Positions 35,036-44,576 are shown, counted from the stretch's first letter. The stretch is DNA of 64,000 nucleotides from Pseudomonas sp. S04 (GCF_009834545.1 NZ_CP019427.1:2548001-2612000); one strand, 5' to 3'. Notes: generated from the letters alone by a model not told the origin. Program-made: numbers and translations.

Positions 35036-35087
35036 GCAAGCGGGCGCCGCAAGCAGGCGCCGCAAGCAGGCGCCGCAAGCGGGCGCC
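35036..35087. repeat. Four tandem 13-bp repeats derived from a REP
   Basis: GCAAGCGGGCGCC, GCAAGCAGGCGCC twice, and GCAAGCGGGCGCC lie head to tail between half-REP sequences. They form the last part of the 832-bp gene-free stretch 34319-35150; the rest of that stretch is the palindromic element. Confidence 0.8.
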
Positions 35088-35150
35088 CGCTCTCACATTA
35101 ATCCAGGTCGTTCGCAGATTATCCATACACCCGCCAAACCTGTGGAGCCG

Positions 35151-35759
35151 TCAGGCGACGTTGGCTTGTAGTGGGGTGTTGTCGGCCAGGATGCGTTCGA
35201 TGGCGCCGACCAACAGGCTGTGCAGCAGGCGGTCGCGCTCGCGGGGGGGCAGGGGGTGTTGGCCCAGCCAGCCGGGGGCGCTGTTGAGCAGGGAGGCGAT
35301 GGTGTGTCCGGCGGCCAGCAGGGCTTGGTCGCCGAGTCGGATCGCGGGGCAGAGCATGCGCATCAGTTGTTGCTCGTAGCGTTGCTGTAACTGACGGACG
35401 CGCACTTGCTGGTCATCGTTCAGGCAACTGCTGTCGCGCTCCACCAGGCGAAAGTGCCAGGGCATGTCCTGATGCAGTTTCAGGTGTGCCTGGATCAGCG
35501 GCAACAGGCGGTCCTGGGAGGTGCGCGAGCGCCGTTCGATGCGGGTGAGGGTGGCCAGCAGTTCTTCGTAGAATTCTTCGATCAAATCCAGCAGCAGGTG
35601 CTGTTTGCTCGGGTAGTGGTGATACAGCGAACCTGGGGTAAGCCCCAGGTACGCCGCCAGTTCACGCATGCCGACCTGGCCAAAGCCCTTGCTGGCGAAC
35701 AGCTCCAGGGCCTTGTCCCGGCTTTGGGCAAAGCGCGAGCAGCGCTCAGTCGTAGACAT
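35151..35759 (-). CDS. TetR/AcrR-family transcriptional regulator
   Basis: A 202-residue regulator. The N-terminal helix-turn-helix (about 10-55) includes LFASKGFGQVGMRELAAYLGLTPGSLYHHYPSKQHLL. The C-terminal ligand domain is helical. The start codon lies inside the end of the dehydrogenase gene (14-bp overlap), so it is probably co-transcribed with the thiolase and dehydrogenase genes and may control them in response to an acyl-CoA (inference). Confidence 0.9.
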   Translation of the reverse strand: MSTTERCSRFAQSRDKALELFASKGFGQVGMRELAAYLGLTPGSLYHHYPSKQHLLLDLIEEFYEELLATLTRIERRSRTSQDRLLPLIQAHLKLHQDMPWHFRLVERDSSCLNDDQQVRVRQLQQRYEQQLMRMLCPAIRLGDQALLAAGHTIASLLNSAPGWLGQHPLPPRERDRLLHSLLVGAIERILADNTPLQANVA

Positions 35760-36597
35760 GGAAGCCGCGTCCGGTCTTGCGACCCAGGTAGCCGGCCGCG
35801 ACCATTTCCTTGAGCAACGGGGCCGGGCGGTACTTGCTGTCGTTGAAGCCGTCGTAGAAGGCTTGCATGATCGCCAGCAAGGTATCCAGGCCAATCAGGT
35901 CGGCCAGGGCCAACGGGCCGATCGGCTGGTTGCAGCCCAGGCGCATGCCGGCGTCGATGTCTTCGGCACTGGCCAGGCCTTCCTGCAGCACCAGCACTGC
36001 TTCGTTGATCATCGGTACCAGGATCCGGTTGACCACAAACCCCGGACGGTTGCCCGCGGTGATCGCGGTCTTGCCCAGGCGCTGGGCCATGTCCAGGGCC
36101 AGGGCGTGGGTCGCGTCGCTGGTCTGCAGGCCACGAATCACCTCGATCAGCGCCATCACCGGCACCGGATTGAAGAAGTGCAGGCCGATGAACCGCTCGG
36201 GGTGGCTGACGCTGGCCGCCAACTGGGTGATCGACAACGACGAGGTGTTGGAGGCAATCACGCACTCGGCGCTGACCTGGGCCGCAGCTTGTTGCAGCAG
36301 GCGCAGTTTCAGCTCTAGGTTCTCGGTCGCGGCCTCGATCACCATCTGCACGCCGTGCAGGCTGGCGTAGTCGGTGCTGGTGCGGATCTGCCCCAGGGCC
36401 GCGAGTTTCTGTTCCTGGCTCAGGCTGCCCTTGGCTACCTGGCGATCGAGGTTCTTGCCGACGGTGGCCAGGGCCTTTTGCAAGGCGCTCTCGGCGATGT
36501 CGATCAGGGTCACCTGCAAGCCTGCCACCGCGCAGACCTGCGCGATGCCGTTGCCCATGGTGCCGGCGCCGATCACGCCGATGTGCTGCAGATTCAT
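35746..36597 (-). CDS. 3-hydroxyacyl-CoA (3-hydroxybutyryl-CoA) dehydrogenase
   Basis: A 283-residue NAD-dependent dehydrogenase. The Rossmann motif is GVIGAGTMGNGIA near the start. The catalytic region reads ERFIGLHFFNPVPVMALIEVI (His) and AGNRPGFVVNRIL. The length suits the PaaH/Hbd type. The ATG at 36597 is chosen because AAGGA lies 7 bases upstream; an ATG at 36615 overlaps the thiolase stop and is also possible. It oxidises 3-hydroxyacyl-CoA to 3-oxoacyl-CoA, which the thiolase then cleaves. Confidence 0.92.
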   Translation of the reverse strand: MNLQHIGVIGAGTMGNGIAQVCAVAGLQVTLIDIAESALQKALATVGKNLDRQVAKGSLSQEQKLAALGQIRTSTDYASLHGVQMVIEAATENLELKLRLLQQAAAQVSAECVIASNTSSLSITQLAASVSHPERFIGLHFFNPVPVMALIEVIRGLQTSDATHALALDMAQRLGKTAITAGNRPGFVVNRILVPMINEAVLVLQEGLASAEDIDAGMRLGCNQPIGPLALADLIGLDTLLAIMQAFYDGFNDSKYRPAPLLKEMVAAGYLGRKTGRGFHVYD

Positions 36598-36611
36598 GTC
36601 GATGTCCTTGC

Positions 36612-37796
36612 TCATACGCGTTCGAACAGCACGGCGATGCCTTGGCCGCCGCCGATGCACATGGTTGCCAGGGCGTAACGGCCCTGCACGCGGTGCAGTT
36701 CGTGAATGGCCTTGGTGGCGATGATCGCGCCGGTAGCGCCTACCGGGTGACCGAGGGAAATCCCCGAACCGTTAGGGTTGACCTTCGCAGGATCGAAGCC
36801 CAGTTCCTGCGCCACGGCACAGGCCTGGGCGGCGAATGCTTCGTTGGACTCGATCACGTCCAGGTCAGCCACGGTCAGGCCGGCGCGCTCGAGCACCAGG
36901 CGGGTCGCGGGAATCGGACCCAGGCCCATCATCGACGGCTCGACACCGGCGTGGGCGTAACCCACCAGCCGCGCCATCGGCTTGAGACCTTGTTCCTGCA
37001 CGACTTTGCCGGTGGCCATGATCAGTGCGCCGGCACCGTCGTTGAGGCCCGAGGCGTTGCCGGCGGTGACGCTGCCGTCTTTCTTGAATGCCGGCTTCAT
37101 GCGCTCCAGCTGTTCGCTGCTGACGTCGCCGCGCACGTGTTCATCGGTGGCAAAGGTCACGGTGCCTTTGCGGGTAGCGATCTCGATCGGCACGATCTGC
37201 CCCTCGAAACGCCCTTCGGCGATGGCGTGGGCAGCGCGCTGCTGGCTGAGCAGGGCCAGTTGGTCCTGGGCCTGGCGGCTGATGCCGAAATGCTCGGCGA
37301 TGTTCTCCGCGGTGATGCCCATGTGGATCCCGGCGAATGGGTCATGCAAGGCGCCGAGCATGTAGTCGATGCCCTGGATATCGCCCATGCGCGCGCCCCA
37401 ACGTGCCTGCGGCAGCAGGTAGGCGCCACGGCTCATGGATTCCACGCCACCGGCCATTGCCGCGCCGGCGTCACCGAGCATCAGGCTCTGGGCGGCACTG
37501 ACGATTGCTTGCAGGCCGGAACCGCACAGGCGGTTGACGTTGAAGGCCGGGGTTTCCTTGGACAGGCCGGCGTTCATCGAAATCACCCGGGAGATGTAAG
37601 CGTCGCGGGCTTCGGTCGGGATCACGTGGCCCATCACGGTGTGGCCGATGTGCTCGGGAGCCAGGCCCGAGCGCTCGATGGCGGCGCGGCACACGGCGGT
37701 GCCCAGGTCGATCGGCGAAACGTCCTTGAGGGAACCACCAAAACCACCGATGGCGGAACGGACGGCGCTGAGGACAAAAATATCGGAAGGCTTCAT
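36612..37796 (-). CDS. Acetyl-CoA acetyltransferase (thiolase)
   Basis: A 394-residue thiolase. The nucleophile Cys91 is in NRLCGSGLQ. The C-terminal signatures are NPNGSGISLGHPVGATGA (His) and CIGGGQG (Cys). It fits the biosynthetic/degradative acetoacetyl-CoA thiolase class. The ATG at 37796 is preceded by GGGAACATTC. First gene of the minus operon; divergent from an AraC-type regulator across 176 bp. Confidence 0.93.
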   Translation of the reverse strand: MKPSDIFVLSAVRSAIGGFGGSLKDVSPIDLGTAVCRAAIERSGLAPEHIGHTVMGHVIPTEARDAYISRVISMNAGLSKETPAFNVNRLCGSGLQAIVSAAQSLMLGDAGAAMAGGVESMSRGAYLLPQARWGARMGDIQGIDYMLGALHDPFAGIHMGITAENIAEHFGISRQAQDQLALLSQQRAAHAIAEGRFEGQIVPIEIATRKGTVTFATDEHVRGDVSSEQLERMKPAFKKDGSVTAGNASGLNDGAGALIMATGKVVQEQGLKPMARLVGYAHAGVEPSMMGLGPIPATRLVLERAGLTVADLDVIESNEAFAAQACAVAQELGFDPAKVNPNGSGISLGHPVGATGAIIATKAIHELHRVQGRYALATMCIGGGQGIAVLFERV

Positions 37797-37972
37797 GAAT
37801 GTTCCCTGGGTATCGTGGGCAGCGCGCGGCTCACGTAATATGGGCGGCGCTGGAGGAGGCTGGTTTATGGCGCTGAGTCTAGAGTCAGCCGCGCCGCGGC
37901 GCCTATGCCAAAACTGCGCAAGGGTGGTGGCGTTTTTTGCCATGTTCAGATGATCGGGAGCCAGGGAAATAC

Positions 37973-39016
37973 ATGCGGGAGACGGATTCGGTAGCGGTGT
38001 ACTTCGTGTACCCGATGATCCAGGCCTTGCGCGCGGACCCACAGCGCCTGCACGCGGTGCTGCGCCAAGTGGGGATCGATCCGCAACTGCTGGAGCAGCC
38101 GGCGGCGCGGGTCCCGGCCTCGGCGTTTGCCGCGTTGTGGCTGGCGCAGATTGGTGAGTTGCAGGACGAGTTCTTCGGCCTCGATTCCCACGGCATGCCA
38201 CCCGGCAGCTTCGCCCTGATCTGCCGGGCGCTGATCCAGGAGCCGACCCTGGAAAAAGCCATGCGCCAGTGCCTGGCCAACTTTGCCCTGTTCCTGCGGG
38301 ACTTTCGCGGCACCCTGACGGTGCGCGGCAAACGCGCGCTGATCAGCCTGCAGACCCAGGCGCAAAGCGTTGAGCTGGCGCGTTTTGGTGAAGAGACCTT
38401 CCTGGTGCTGATGATCAGCCTGCTGTGCTGGCTGGGCGGACGACGGATCGCCATCGACCGCGCCGACTTCCAGCACCCGCGTCTGTCCCTGGACGACGAT
38501 GCCTTGCTCTGGGGCGCTAACCTGACCTTTGGCGCGGCACGCACGCAAATCGAGTTCGACAGCCGTTTCCTGCAACTGCCGGTGACCCAGGACCTGGCGT
38601 CGCTCAAGGCGTTTTTGCGCAGTGCCCCGCAATGGCTGGTGATTCGCTTCCGCAACCAGCACGGCCTGGCGGCGCAGGTCCATCAGCGGCTGCGCAACAG
38701 CGATTACAGCCAATGGCCGACTCTGGAAGCCTTTGCCCGCGAGCAACACCTGAGCCCCAGCACCGTGCGGCGCAAGCTCGAGCGCGAAGGCTGTGCGTTC
38801 CAGGAGATCAAGGACGAGGTGCGCCGCGCGGTGGCGATTGAACAATTGCGCCGCACCCAGGCCAGCATCACCACGATTGCCGAGCAGATCGGCTTCCAGG
38901 AGCCCAGCGCGTTTCACCGCGCCTTCAAGAAGTGGACGGGGGAAAGCCCGGGGCGTTATCGGGCACGGTTCCAGGGTGCGCAGGCGTTGCCGGCGGTGGA
39001 CGAGCATGACCGGTGA
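37973..39016 (+). CDS. AraC-family regulator (OruR/ArgR-like architecture)
   Basis: A 347-residue regulator with an N-terminal ligand domain of the PF12625 (arabinose-binding-like) type and a C-terminal AraC double helix-turn-helix (about 240-335, ending AFHRAFKKWTGESPGRYR). The ATG at 37973 follows AGGGAAA. Divergent from the thiolase operon, it is a natural candidate activator of it. Confidence 0.9.
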   Translation: MRETDSVAVYFVYPMIQALRADPQRLHAVLRQVGIDPQLLEQPAARVPASAFAALWLAQIGELQDEFFGLDSHGMPPGSFALICRALIQEPTLEKAMRQCLANFALFLRDFRGTLTVRGKRALISLQTQAQSVELARFGEETFLVLMISLLCWLGGRRIAIDRADFQHPRLSLDDDALLWGANLTFGAARTQIEFDSRFLQLPVTQDLASLKAFLRSAPQWLVIRFRNQHGLAAQVHQRLRNSDYSQWPTLEAFAREQHLSPSTVRRKLEREGCAFQEIKDEVRRAVAIEQLRRTQASITTIAEQIGFQEPSAFHRAFKKWTGESPGRYRARFQGAQALPAVDEHDR

Positions 39017-39097
39017 TCGTCTCGGCTGAGTAATCCAGCATGCCCTGGGCGTTGTTCAACTACTGTTGAAAGTCGCCATGATTGGGGAGTGCCTGTG

Positions 39098-40945
39098 ATG
39101 AATAACGTGATTGCCGATCTGATTCTGCACAACGGTCGCCTGCACACAGTGGATCGGGCCAAGCCCCGGGCCAGCGCGGTGGCGATCAAGGACGGGCGGT
39201 TCGTGGTGGTCGGCAATGACGCCCAGGCCATGGCCTTGCGCGGCGCGGGCACCCAGGTGGTCGACCTGCTGGGGCGCACGGTGATCCCCGGGCTCAACGA
39301 CTCGCACTTGCACTTGATCCGTGGCGGCCTGAACTACAACCTGGAATTGCGTTGGGAAGGGGTGCCGTCGCTGGTGGACGCCTTGCGCCTGCTCAAGGAC
39401 CAGGCCGAACGCACACCAGCCCCGCAGTGGGTACGGGTGGTGGGTGGCTGGAACGAATTCCAGTTCGCCGAAAAACGCCTGCCGACCCTCGACGAATTGA
39501 ACAAGGCCGCCCCCGATACGCCGGTGTTTGTCTTGCACCTCTACGACCGCGCCTTGCTCAACCGCGCGGCCTTGCGGGTGGTGGGCTACGACCGCAATAC
39601 GCCGAACCCGCCCGGCGGCGAGATCGTGCGTGACGCCAATGGCGAGCCGAGCGGCATGCTGGTGGCTCGGCCCAACGCGATGATCCTCTATTCGACCCTG
39701 GCCAAGGGGCCGAAGCTGCCCATGGAATACCAGCTCAACTCGACCCGCCAGTTCATGCGCGAGCTCAACCGCCTCGGGGTCACCAGCGCGATCGATGCCG
39801 GCGGTGGTTTCCAGAACTACCCGGACGACTACGCGGTGATCAACGAGCTGGCGGCCAAGGATCAACTGACCATCCGCATCGCCTACAACCTGTTCACCCA
39901 GAAACCCAAGGAGGAGCTCAACGACTTCAAACACTGGACCGCCAGCGTCAGCCTGCACCAGGGCGATGATTACCTGCGCCACAACGGCGCCGGGGAAATG
40001 CTGGTGTTCTCGGCGGCTGATTTCGAGGACTTCCTCGAACCGCGCCCGGACCTGCCCTTGACCATGGAGCAGGAGCTGGAGCCGGTGGTGCGGCATCTGG
40101 TGGAGCAACGTTGGCCGTTCCGCCTGCACGCCACCTATGACGAATCGATATCGCGCATGCTCGACGTGTTCGAGAAGGTCAATCGGGATATACCGTTCAA
40201 TGGCTTGCCGTGGTTCTTCGATCACGCCGAAACCATCAGCCCGAAAAACATCGAGCGGGTGCGGGCGCTCGGCGGCGGCATCGCGATCCAGGATCGCATG
40301 GCGTTCCAGGGCGAGTACTTCGTCGAACGCTACGGCGCCAAGGCCGCCGAGCTGACCCCGCCGATCCAGCGCATGCTCGCCGAAGGCGTGCCGGTGGGGG
40401 CGGGCACCGATGCCACGCGAGTGTCGAGCTACAACCCCTGGACCTCGCTGTACTGGATGGTCAGCGGGCGCACGGTGGGCGGGCTGGCGCTGTATCCGCA
40501 AGGGCTGCCCCGGGACACCGCGCTGGAGCTGTACACCCACGGCAGTGCCTGGTTCTCCTCGGAGCAGGGCAAGAAAGGGCAGATCAAGGTCGGGCAACTG
40601 GCGGACCTGGTGGCGCTGACGGCGGACTATTTCACGGTCGAGGACGAGGCGATCAAGTGGATCGAGTCGCTGCTGACGGTGGTCGGTGGCAAGGTGGTGC
40701 ACGCGGCGGGGGATTTTCAGCGGCTCGCGCCACCCACCTTGCCGGTGACCCCGGACTGGTCGCCGGTGGTCAAGGTCCCGGGGCATTGGCGGCCCACTGC
40801 ACCGCTGCAAACCCAGGTGCACCGGTGCAGCGGACCCTGTGGCGTGCATGCCCATGGCCACCAGCGCGCGCGGCTGTCGAACGTCCCGGTGAGTGATTTC
40901 CAGGGATTCTGGGGCGCCTTCGGTTGTTCGTGTTTTGCCTTTTGA
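39098..40945 (+). CDS. YtcJ-like metal-dependent amidohydrolase
   Basis: A 615-residue amidohydrolase of the PF07969 group. A metal-binding DSHLHL lies near residue 66, RLHATYDESI near 345, and a late metal ligand near GAGTDATR. The C-terminal tail of about 60 residues is rich in Cys and His (VHRCSGPCGVHAHGHQ), beyond the usual family end. The start at 39098 has GGGGAG 8 bases upstream; a GTG at 39089 is in frame. The substrate is unknown; such enzymes hydrolyse N-acyl and formamide-like compounds. Confidence 0.85.
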   Translation: MNNVIADLILHNGRLHTVDRAKPRASAVAIKDGRFVVVGNDAQAMALRGAGTQVVDLLGRTVIPGLNDSHLHLIRGGLNYNLELRWEGVPSLVDALRLLKDQAERTPAPQWVRVVGGWNEFQFAEKRLPTLDELNKAAPDTPVFVLHLYDRALLNRAALRVVGYDRNTPNPPGGEIVRDANGEPSGMLVARPNAMILYSTLAKGPKLPMEYQLNSTRQFMRELNRLGVTSAIDAGGGFQNYPDDYAVINELAAKDQLTIRIAYNLFTQKPKEELNDFKHWTASVSLHQGDDYLRHNGAGEMLVFSAADFEDFLEPRPDLPLTMEQELEPVVRHLVEQRWPFRLHATYDESISRMLDVFEKVNRDIPFNGLPWFFDHAETISPKNIERVRALGGGIAIQDRMAFQGEYFVERYGAKAAELTPPIQRMLAEGVPVGAGTDATRVSSYNPWTSLYWMVSGRTVGGLALYPQGLPRDTALELYTHGSAWFSSEQGKKGQIKVGQLADLVALTADYFTVEDEAIKWIESLLTVVGGKVVHAAGDFQRLAPPTLPVTPDWSPVVKVPGHWRPTAPLQTQVHRCSGPCGVHAHGHQRARLSNVPVSDFQGFWGAFGCSCFAF

Positions 40946-41027
40946 GACGTGGCCAGCGATTGCGCTAATGAAAATTATGCTGTAGTTTTTCATGAAATTA
41001 TAAAAATATAATTTCATGGGTAGACAA

Positions 41028-42317
41028 ATGTTTCAGCAATCCACACAACATGTCGCCAGCTACTACGCCCACAGTTGCGCCGATCGATTGCTGGAACGAC
41101 CGGTGTTTGCGGGCGAGCAGGACACCGAGGTGGTGATCATCGGTGCCGGTTTCAGCGGCCTGCACACCGCGTTGCGCCTGGCCCTGGCCGGCAAGCGCGT
41201 GACGGTGCTGGAAGCCAGCCGGGTGGCCTGGGCCGCGTCCGGACGCAATGGCGGCCAGGCGATTCTCGGCTGGTCCTGCGACATGCCACCCCTGGAAGCG
41301 GCGCTCGGCCATGAGCGCGCGCGCCGCCTGTGGGACAGCATGCGCTGGGCCGCCCGGGAGTTGCGTGAACTGCCAGCGCGCCACGGCTTCGACTGTGACT
41401 ATCGCCCCGGGCATTTGTGGACCTCGGTCCTGCCCCGGCGGGTCAGCCTGTTGACCGAGTGGCAGCACGAGGCCAGCCACAAGTGGGGTCACGATGGCCT
41501 GCAATTCATCCCCCGCGAACAGTTGCCGCAGTGGGTCGCCAGTGAGCGTTACCAGGCCGGGTTGTTCGATCCCGAAGGCGGGCACCTGAACCCGTTGAAA
41601 CTGGCCCTGGGCCTGGCCGCCGCCATCGAAAGCGCAGGCGGTCGCATCTACGAGCAAAGCAAGGCCCTGAGCTACCGCCAGGTGGGCGATCGTTACGTGG
41701 TCGAGACCGAGCAGGGCAGCTTGCGCGCCGATGTGCTGGTGCTGGCCTGCAATGCCTACCTCGATCGTCTCGATCCGCAGTTGGCCAGTTGCGTGTTGCC
41801 GGTGGGCACCTACCAGGTCGCCACCGCGCCGCTGGCGCCGGCACTGGCCAGGGCGTTGCTGCCGGGCAATGTGTGCGTCACCGACAACCAGTTTGTCCTC
41901 GATTATTTTCGTCGTACCCCGGACCACCGCCTGCTGTTCGGTGGCGGCTGCACCTACCTGGGCGGCATGCCCAGGGACATCGACGCGGCAACCCGGCCGT
42001 TTCTCGAGCGGGTGTTCCCGCAGTTGCAGGGCGTCGAGCTGGAGTACGCGTGGGGCGGGCACATCGACCTGACCCTCAAGCGCACCCCGGACATCGGCCG
42101 GCGCGGCGATCTCTACTGGCTGCAGGGCTATTCGGGACACGGCGTGTTGCCGACCCTGGCCGCCGCACGCGCGGTGTCGGCGGCCATCCTCGGCCAGACC
42201 GACGAGTTAGCCCTGTACCAAGGTCTGCAAAACGATAGCTTTCCCGGCGGAAAATACCTGGCCGCGCCGCTGGAAGCCATCGGCAAGGCCTGGTACCGAC
42301 TGCGCGACAGCATTTGA
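41028..42317 (+). CDS. puuB: FAD-dependent amine oxidase, PuuB-like (gamma-glutamylputrescine oxidase type)
   Basis: A 429-residue DAO-family flavoprotein. The FAD motif is VVIIGAGFSGLHTALRLALAGKRVTVLE (about 37-64), followed by ASGRNGGQ, the usual second contact. Length and layout match E. coli PuuB, which oxidises gamma-glutamylputrescine. The start is uncertain: ATG 41028 (chosen) or 41016, neither with a strong ribosome site. PuuR- and PuuA-like genes follow directly. A related DadA-like amine substrate is possible. Confidence 0.82.
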   Translation: MFQQSTQHVASYYAHSCADRLLERPVFAGEQDTEVVIIGAGFSGLHTALRLALAGKRVTVLEASRVAWAASGRNGGQAILGWSCDMPPLEAALGHERARRLWDSMRWAARELRELPARHGFDCDYRPGHLWTSVLPRRVSLLTEWQHEASHKWGHDGLQFIPREQLPQWVASERYQAGLFDPEGGHLNPLKLALGLAAAIESAGGRIYEQSKALSYRQVGDRYVVETEQGSLRADVLVLACNAYLDRLDPQLASCVLPVGTYQVATAPLAPALARALLPGNVCVTDNQFVLDYFRRTPDHRLLFGGGCTYLGGMPRDIDAATRPFLERVFPQLQGVELEYAWGGHIDLTLKRTPDIGRRGDLYWLQGYSGHGVLPTLAAARAVSAAILGQTDELALYQGLQNDSFPGGKYLAAPLEAIGKAWYRLRDSI

Positions 42318-42342
42318 TCAATCCTCTTCCGGAATTCCAGGC

Positions 42343-42900
42343 ATGAACAAGCAAGAAGAAATTGCCGCGCTGGCGATCCTGATCCACGACCTGCGCAAGC
42401 ACAAGAAATTCACCCTCAAGGAGCTGGCGGACAAGATCGAGCGTTCCGTGGGTTTCCTTTCGCAAGTCGAGCGTGGCCTGTCCCGCCCGACCGTGGCTGA
42501 CCTGACGGCGATCAGCGAGACCCTGGGGGTGCCGACCACCTATTTCTACAGCCTGCCCAAGCCCAAGGTCCTGCCGTGGGTCACCCGGCCGGATGAGCGC
42601 CGCACCCTGTACTACGCCAATGGCATCACCGACATCCTGGTCTCGCCGAAAATGCGCGCCACCTTCTCGATGCTCGAAAGCCGCCTGGAAGCCGGGGCCA
42701 ATAGCGGTGAGCGGCACCTGAGCGACAGCTCGGAGCAGGGCGGTTACGTGCTCGAAGGCGAGTTGACCCTGTGGCTGGACGAGGACGACGAGCCCGTCAC
42801 CTTGCTGGCCGGCGACAGTTTCCAGCTCGACAGCCACACCCGCTGCCGCTACGGCAACCTCACTGACCAACTCACGCGTGTGCTGTGGGTTTACACCTGA
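42343..42900 (+). CDS. puuR: PuuR-like regulator (XRE helix-turn-helix plus cupin)
   Basis: A 185-residue protein, the same length as E. coli PuuR. The N-terminal XRE domain (about 12-65) includes TLKELADKIERSVGFLSQVERGLSRPT. The C-terminal cupin (about 110-180) includes EQGGYVLEGELTLWLDEDD. PuuR represses putrescine-use genes and is relieved by putrescine; the same role is likely here because the gene lies between PuuB- and PuuA-like genes. Confidence 0.85.
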   Translation: MNKQEEIAALAILIHDLRKHKKFTLKELADKIERSVGFLSQVERGLSRPTVADLTAISETLGVPTTYFYSLPKPKVLPWVTRPDERRTLYYANGITDILVSPKMRATFSMLESRLEAGANSGERHLSDSSEQGGYVLEGELTLWLDEDDEPVTLLAGDSFQLDSHTRCRYGNLTDQLTRVLWVYT

Positions 42901-42923
42901 TCACTACAACGGGAACCTTGAAG

Positions 42924-44270
42924 ATGGACGCTGCCTGCTCTGATCTGTTGGCCGAAGTACGGGCTTTTCGCCAACGCTACCCTGAGGTGCGTTATGTCGA
43001 CCTCATCTCCCTGGACATTCCGGGGCACTTCTACGGTAAGCGCTATCCGATCGACATGCTGGAAAAAGTCGCCGCCGGCACGGCCCTCAAGTTGCCGCAG
43101 AACTGCGTGCTGCTGGGTGTGCAGGGTGGTCTGTTCAAGATCGGTGACTACTGCTTCCACGACGGCGACCCGGATGCCGTGCGGCGCCTGGTACCGGGCA
43201 CACTCAAACCCGTGACCTGGGAGTCCCAGCCGCTGGGGCAGATGCTGATCACCTCCGACGGCACCGCCAAGCCCATCGAATTCGAACCCCGGGAAGTCCT
43301 CGCCCAGGTGCTGCAGCGCCTGCGCGGCAAAGGCATTCACCCGGTGGTGGCCTTCGAGCTGGAGTTCTACCTGTTCGACAAGCAACTGCGTGACGGCCTG
43401 CCGCAGTTCCCCCGCGACGGCCTGACCGACGACACCGACGATCAACCGAACATGCACATCGAGCGCCTGTCGCGTTTCTCCCCGGTACTCGATGAAATGG
43501 TCGAGGCCGCCCGCATCCAGGGCATCGACACCACGGTGATCACCGCTGAACTGGGCCCAGGCCAGTTCGAAATCAACTTCGGCCACCTTGACGACGGCCT
43601 GCAAGCCGCTGACTGGGCCGCACTGTTCTGTCGCAGCACCCGGGGCGTGGCCCTCAAGCACGGCTATCGCGCCAGCTTCATGGCCAAGCCGTACCTGCAA
43701 CATCCCGGCAGCGGCATGCATGTGCACGTCAGCCTGTACGACGTCGCTGGCCAGAACCTGCTGGCGGCCAACCAGCAACAGGCCCTGCGCCATGCCGTCG
43801 CCGGCTGCCTGGAACTGCTGCCGCACTGCATGCCGATCTTCGCCCCCAACCAGAACGCCTACCGCCGCCTGGGCGGCACCGTCAACGCGGCCACCCGCGC
43901 CAGTTGGGGCTTCGAGGACCGCGACGCCTGCGTGCGCATCCCTGAGTCCGACGCCAAGAACCTGCGCATCGAACACCGCCTGGCCGGTGCCGACGCCAAC
44001 CCCTATCTGGTACTGGCCGCGATCCTGGTCGGCCTGGAGCAGGGCCTGGCCGCTGGCCGCGAACCCATCCCGCCGCTCAACGAAGACCGCAACAGTGGCA
44101 TCGACTTCCCCCTGGACATGCTCGAGGCCGTACGCCACATGCAACACCAGCCACAACTGCGCGAAGGGTTGGGCGCCGAGTTCGTCGACGTCTACTGCGA
44201 AAACAAGCGCCAGGACCACTTGGCCTTCCAACAGGAAATAAGCGCACGGGAATACCGCTGGTACCTATAA
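42924..44270 (+). CDS. puuA: Glutamine-synthetase-family ligase, PuuA-like (gamma-glutamylpolyamine synthetase)
   Basis: A 448-residue enzyme of the glutamine synthetase fold. Visible metal and ATP-site segments are VVAFELEFYLF, ELGPGQFEINF, GSGMHVHVSLYD and RIEHRLAGADANPYLVLAAIL. It joins glutamate to an amine such as putrescine using ATP, as the first step of the gamma-glutamyl pathway. It lacks the adenylylation tail of GlnA. The ATG at 42924 is preferred to an in-frame start at 42885 that lies inside the puuR-like gene. Confidence 0.87.
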   Translation: MDAACSDLLAEVRAFRQRYPEVRYVDLISLDIPGHFYGKRYPIDMLEKVAAGTALKLPQNCVLLGVQGGLFKIGDYCFHDGDPDAVRRLVPGTLKPVTWESQPLGQMLITSDGTAKPIEFEPREVLAQVLQRLRGKGIHPVVAFELEFYLFDKQLRDGLPQFPRDGLTDDTDDQPNMHIERLSRFSPVLDEMVEAARIQGIDTTVITAELGPGQFEINFGHLDDGLQAADWAALFCRSTRGVALKHGYRASFMAKPYLQHPGSGMHVHVSLYDVAGQNLLAANQQQALRHAVAGCLELLPHCMPIFAPNQNAYRRLGGTVNAATRASWGFEDRDACVRIPESDAKNLRIEHRLAGADANPYLVLAAILVGLEQGLAAGREPIPPLNEDRNSGIDFPLDMLEAVRHMQHQPQLREGLGAEFVDVYCENKRQDHLAFQQEISAREYRWYL

Positions 44271-44275
44271 TCACC

Positions 44276-44303
44276 CCCTGGCCCGGCTCGCCCCGGGCCA
44301 GGG
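44276..44303 (+). terminator. Strong stem-loop after the PuuA-like gene
   Basis: CCCTGGCCCGG and CCGGGCCAGGG are perfectly paired around a 6-base loop, 6 bases after the stop codon. There is no T-run behind it, so it may stabilise the message end or act with Rho. Confidence 0.5.
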
Positions 44304-44495
44304 AATTGAAAACCTTGAGATTTTTTACTTTGCGTCCTTGACAGGACATCGGAAGCAGTCCAGAATTGCGTCCATTCCTGCTTAGGGAACGAGAAAAACC
44401 CTTTAGATTTCAAAGGGTTGGGAGTAGATGAAAATCTAGTTTCCTTCTCCAGTTTGTTTGCGTTTGGTGTTGTTTTTCAGGCATCCGACGTTTGA

Positions 44496-44569
44496 GGCCG
44501 AGTAGCAAAATGGTTATGCAGTGGATTGCAAATCCACCTACGCCGGTTCGATTCCGACCTCGGCCTCCA
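44496..44569 (+). tRNA. tRNA-Cys(GCA)
   Basis: Seventy-four bases fold as a cloverleaf. The acceptor stem is GGCCGAG with CTCGGCC and the discriminator plus CCA is encoded (TCCA). The anticodon stem-loop is TGGATTGCAAATCCA with GCA at 44528-44530, and the T-arm is GCCGG-TTCGATT-CCGAC. It marks the border between core genes and the accessory region to the right. Confidence 0.95.
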
Positions 44570-44576
44570 CTCTTGA

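Noticed and set aside
35601..36265. Alternative minus-strand frame over the dehydrogenase and TetR genes
   Set aside because: It is out of frame with two clear families on the same strand and has an Arg/Gly/Pro-rich composition typical of a shadow.
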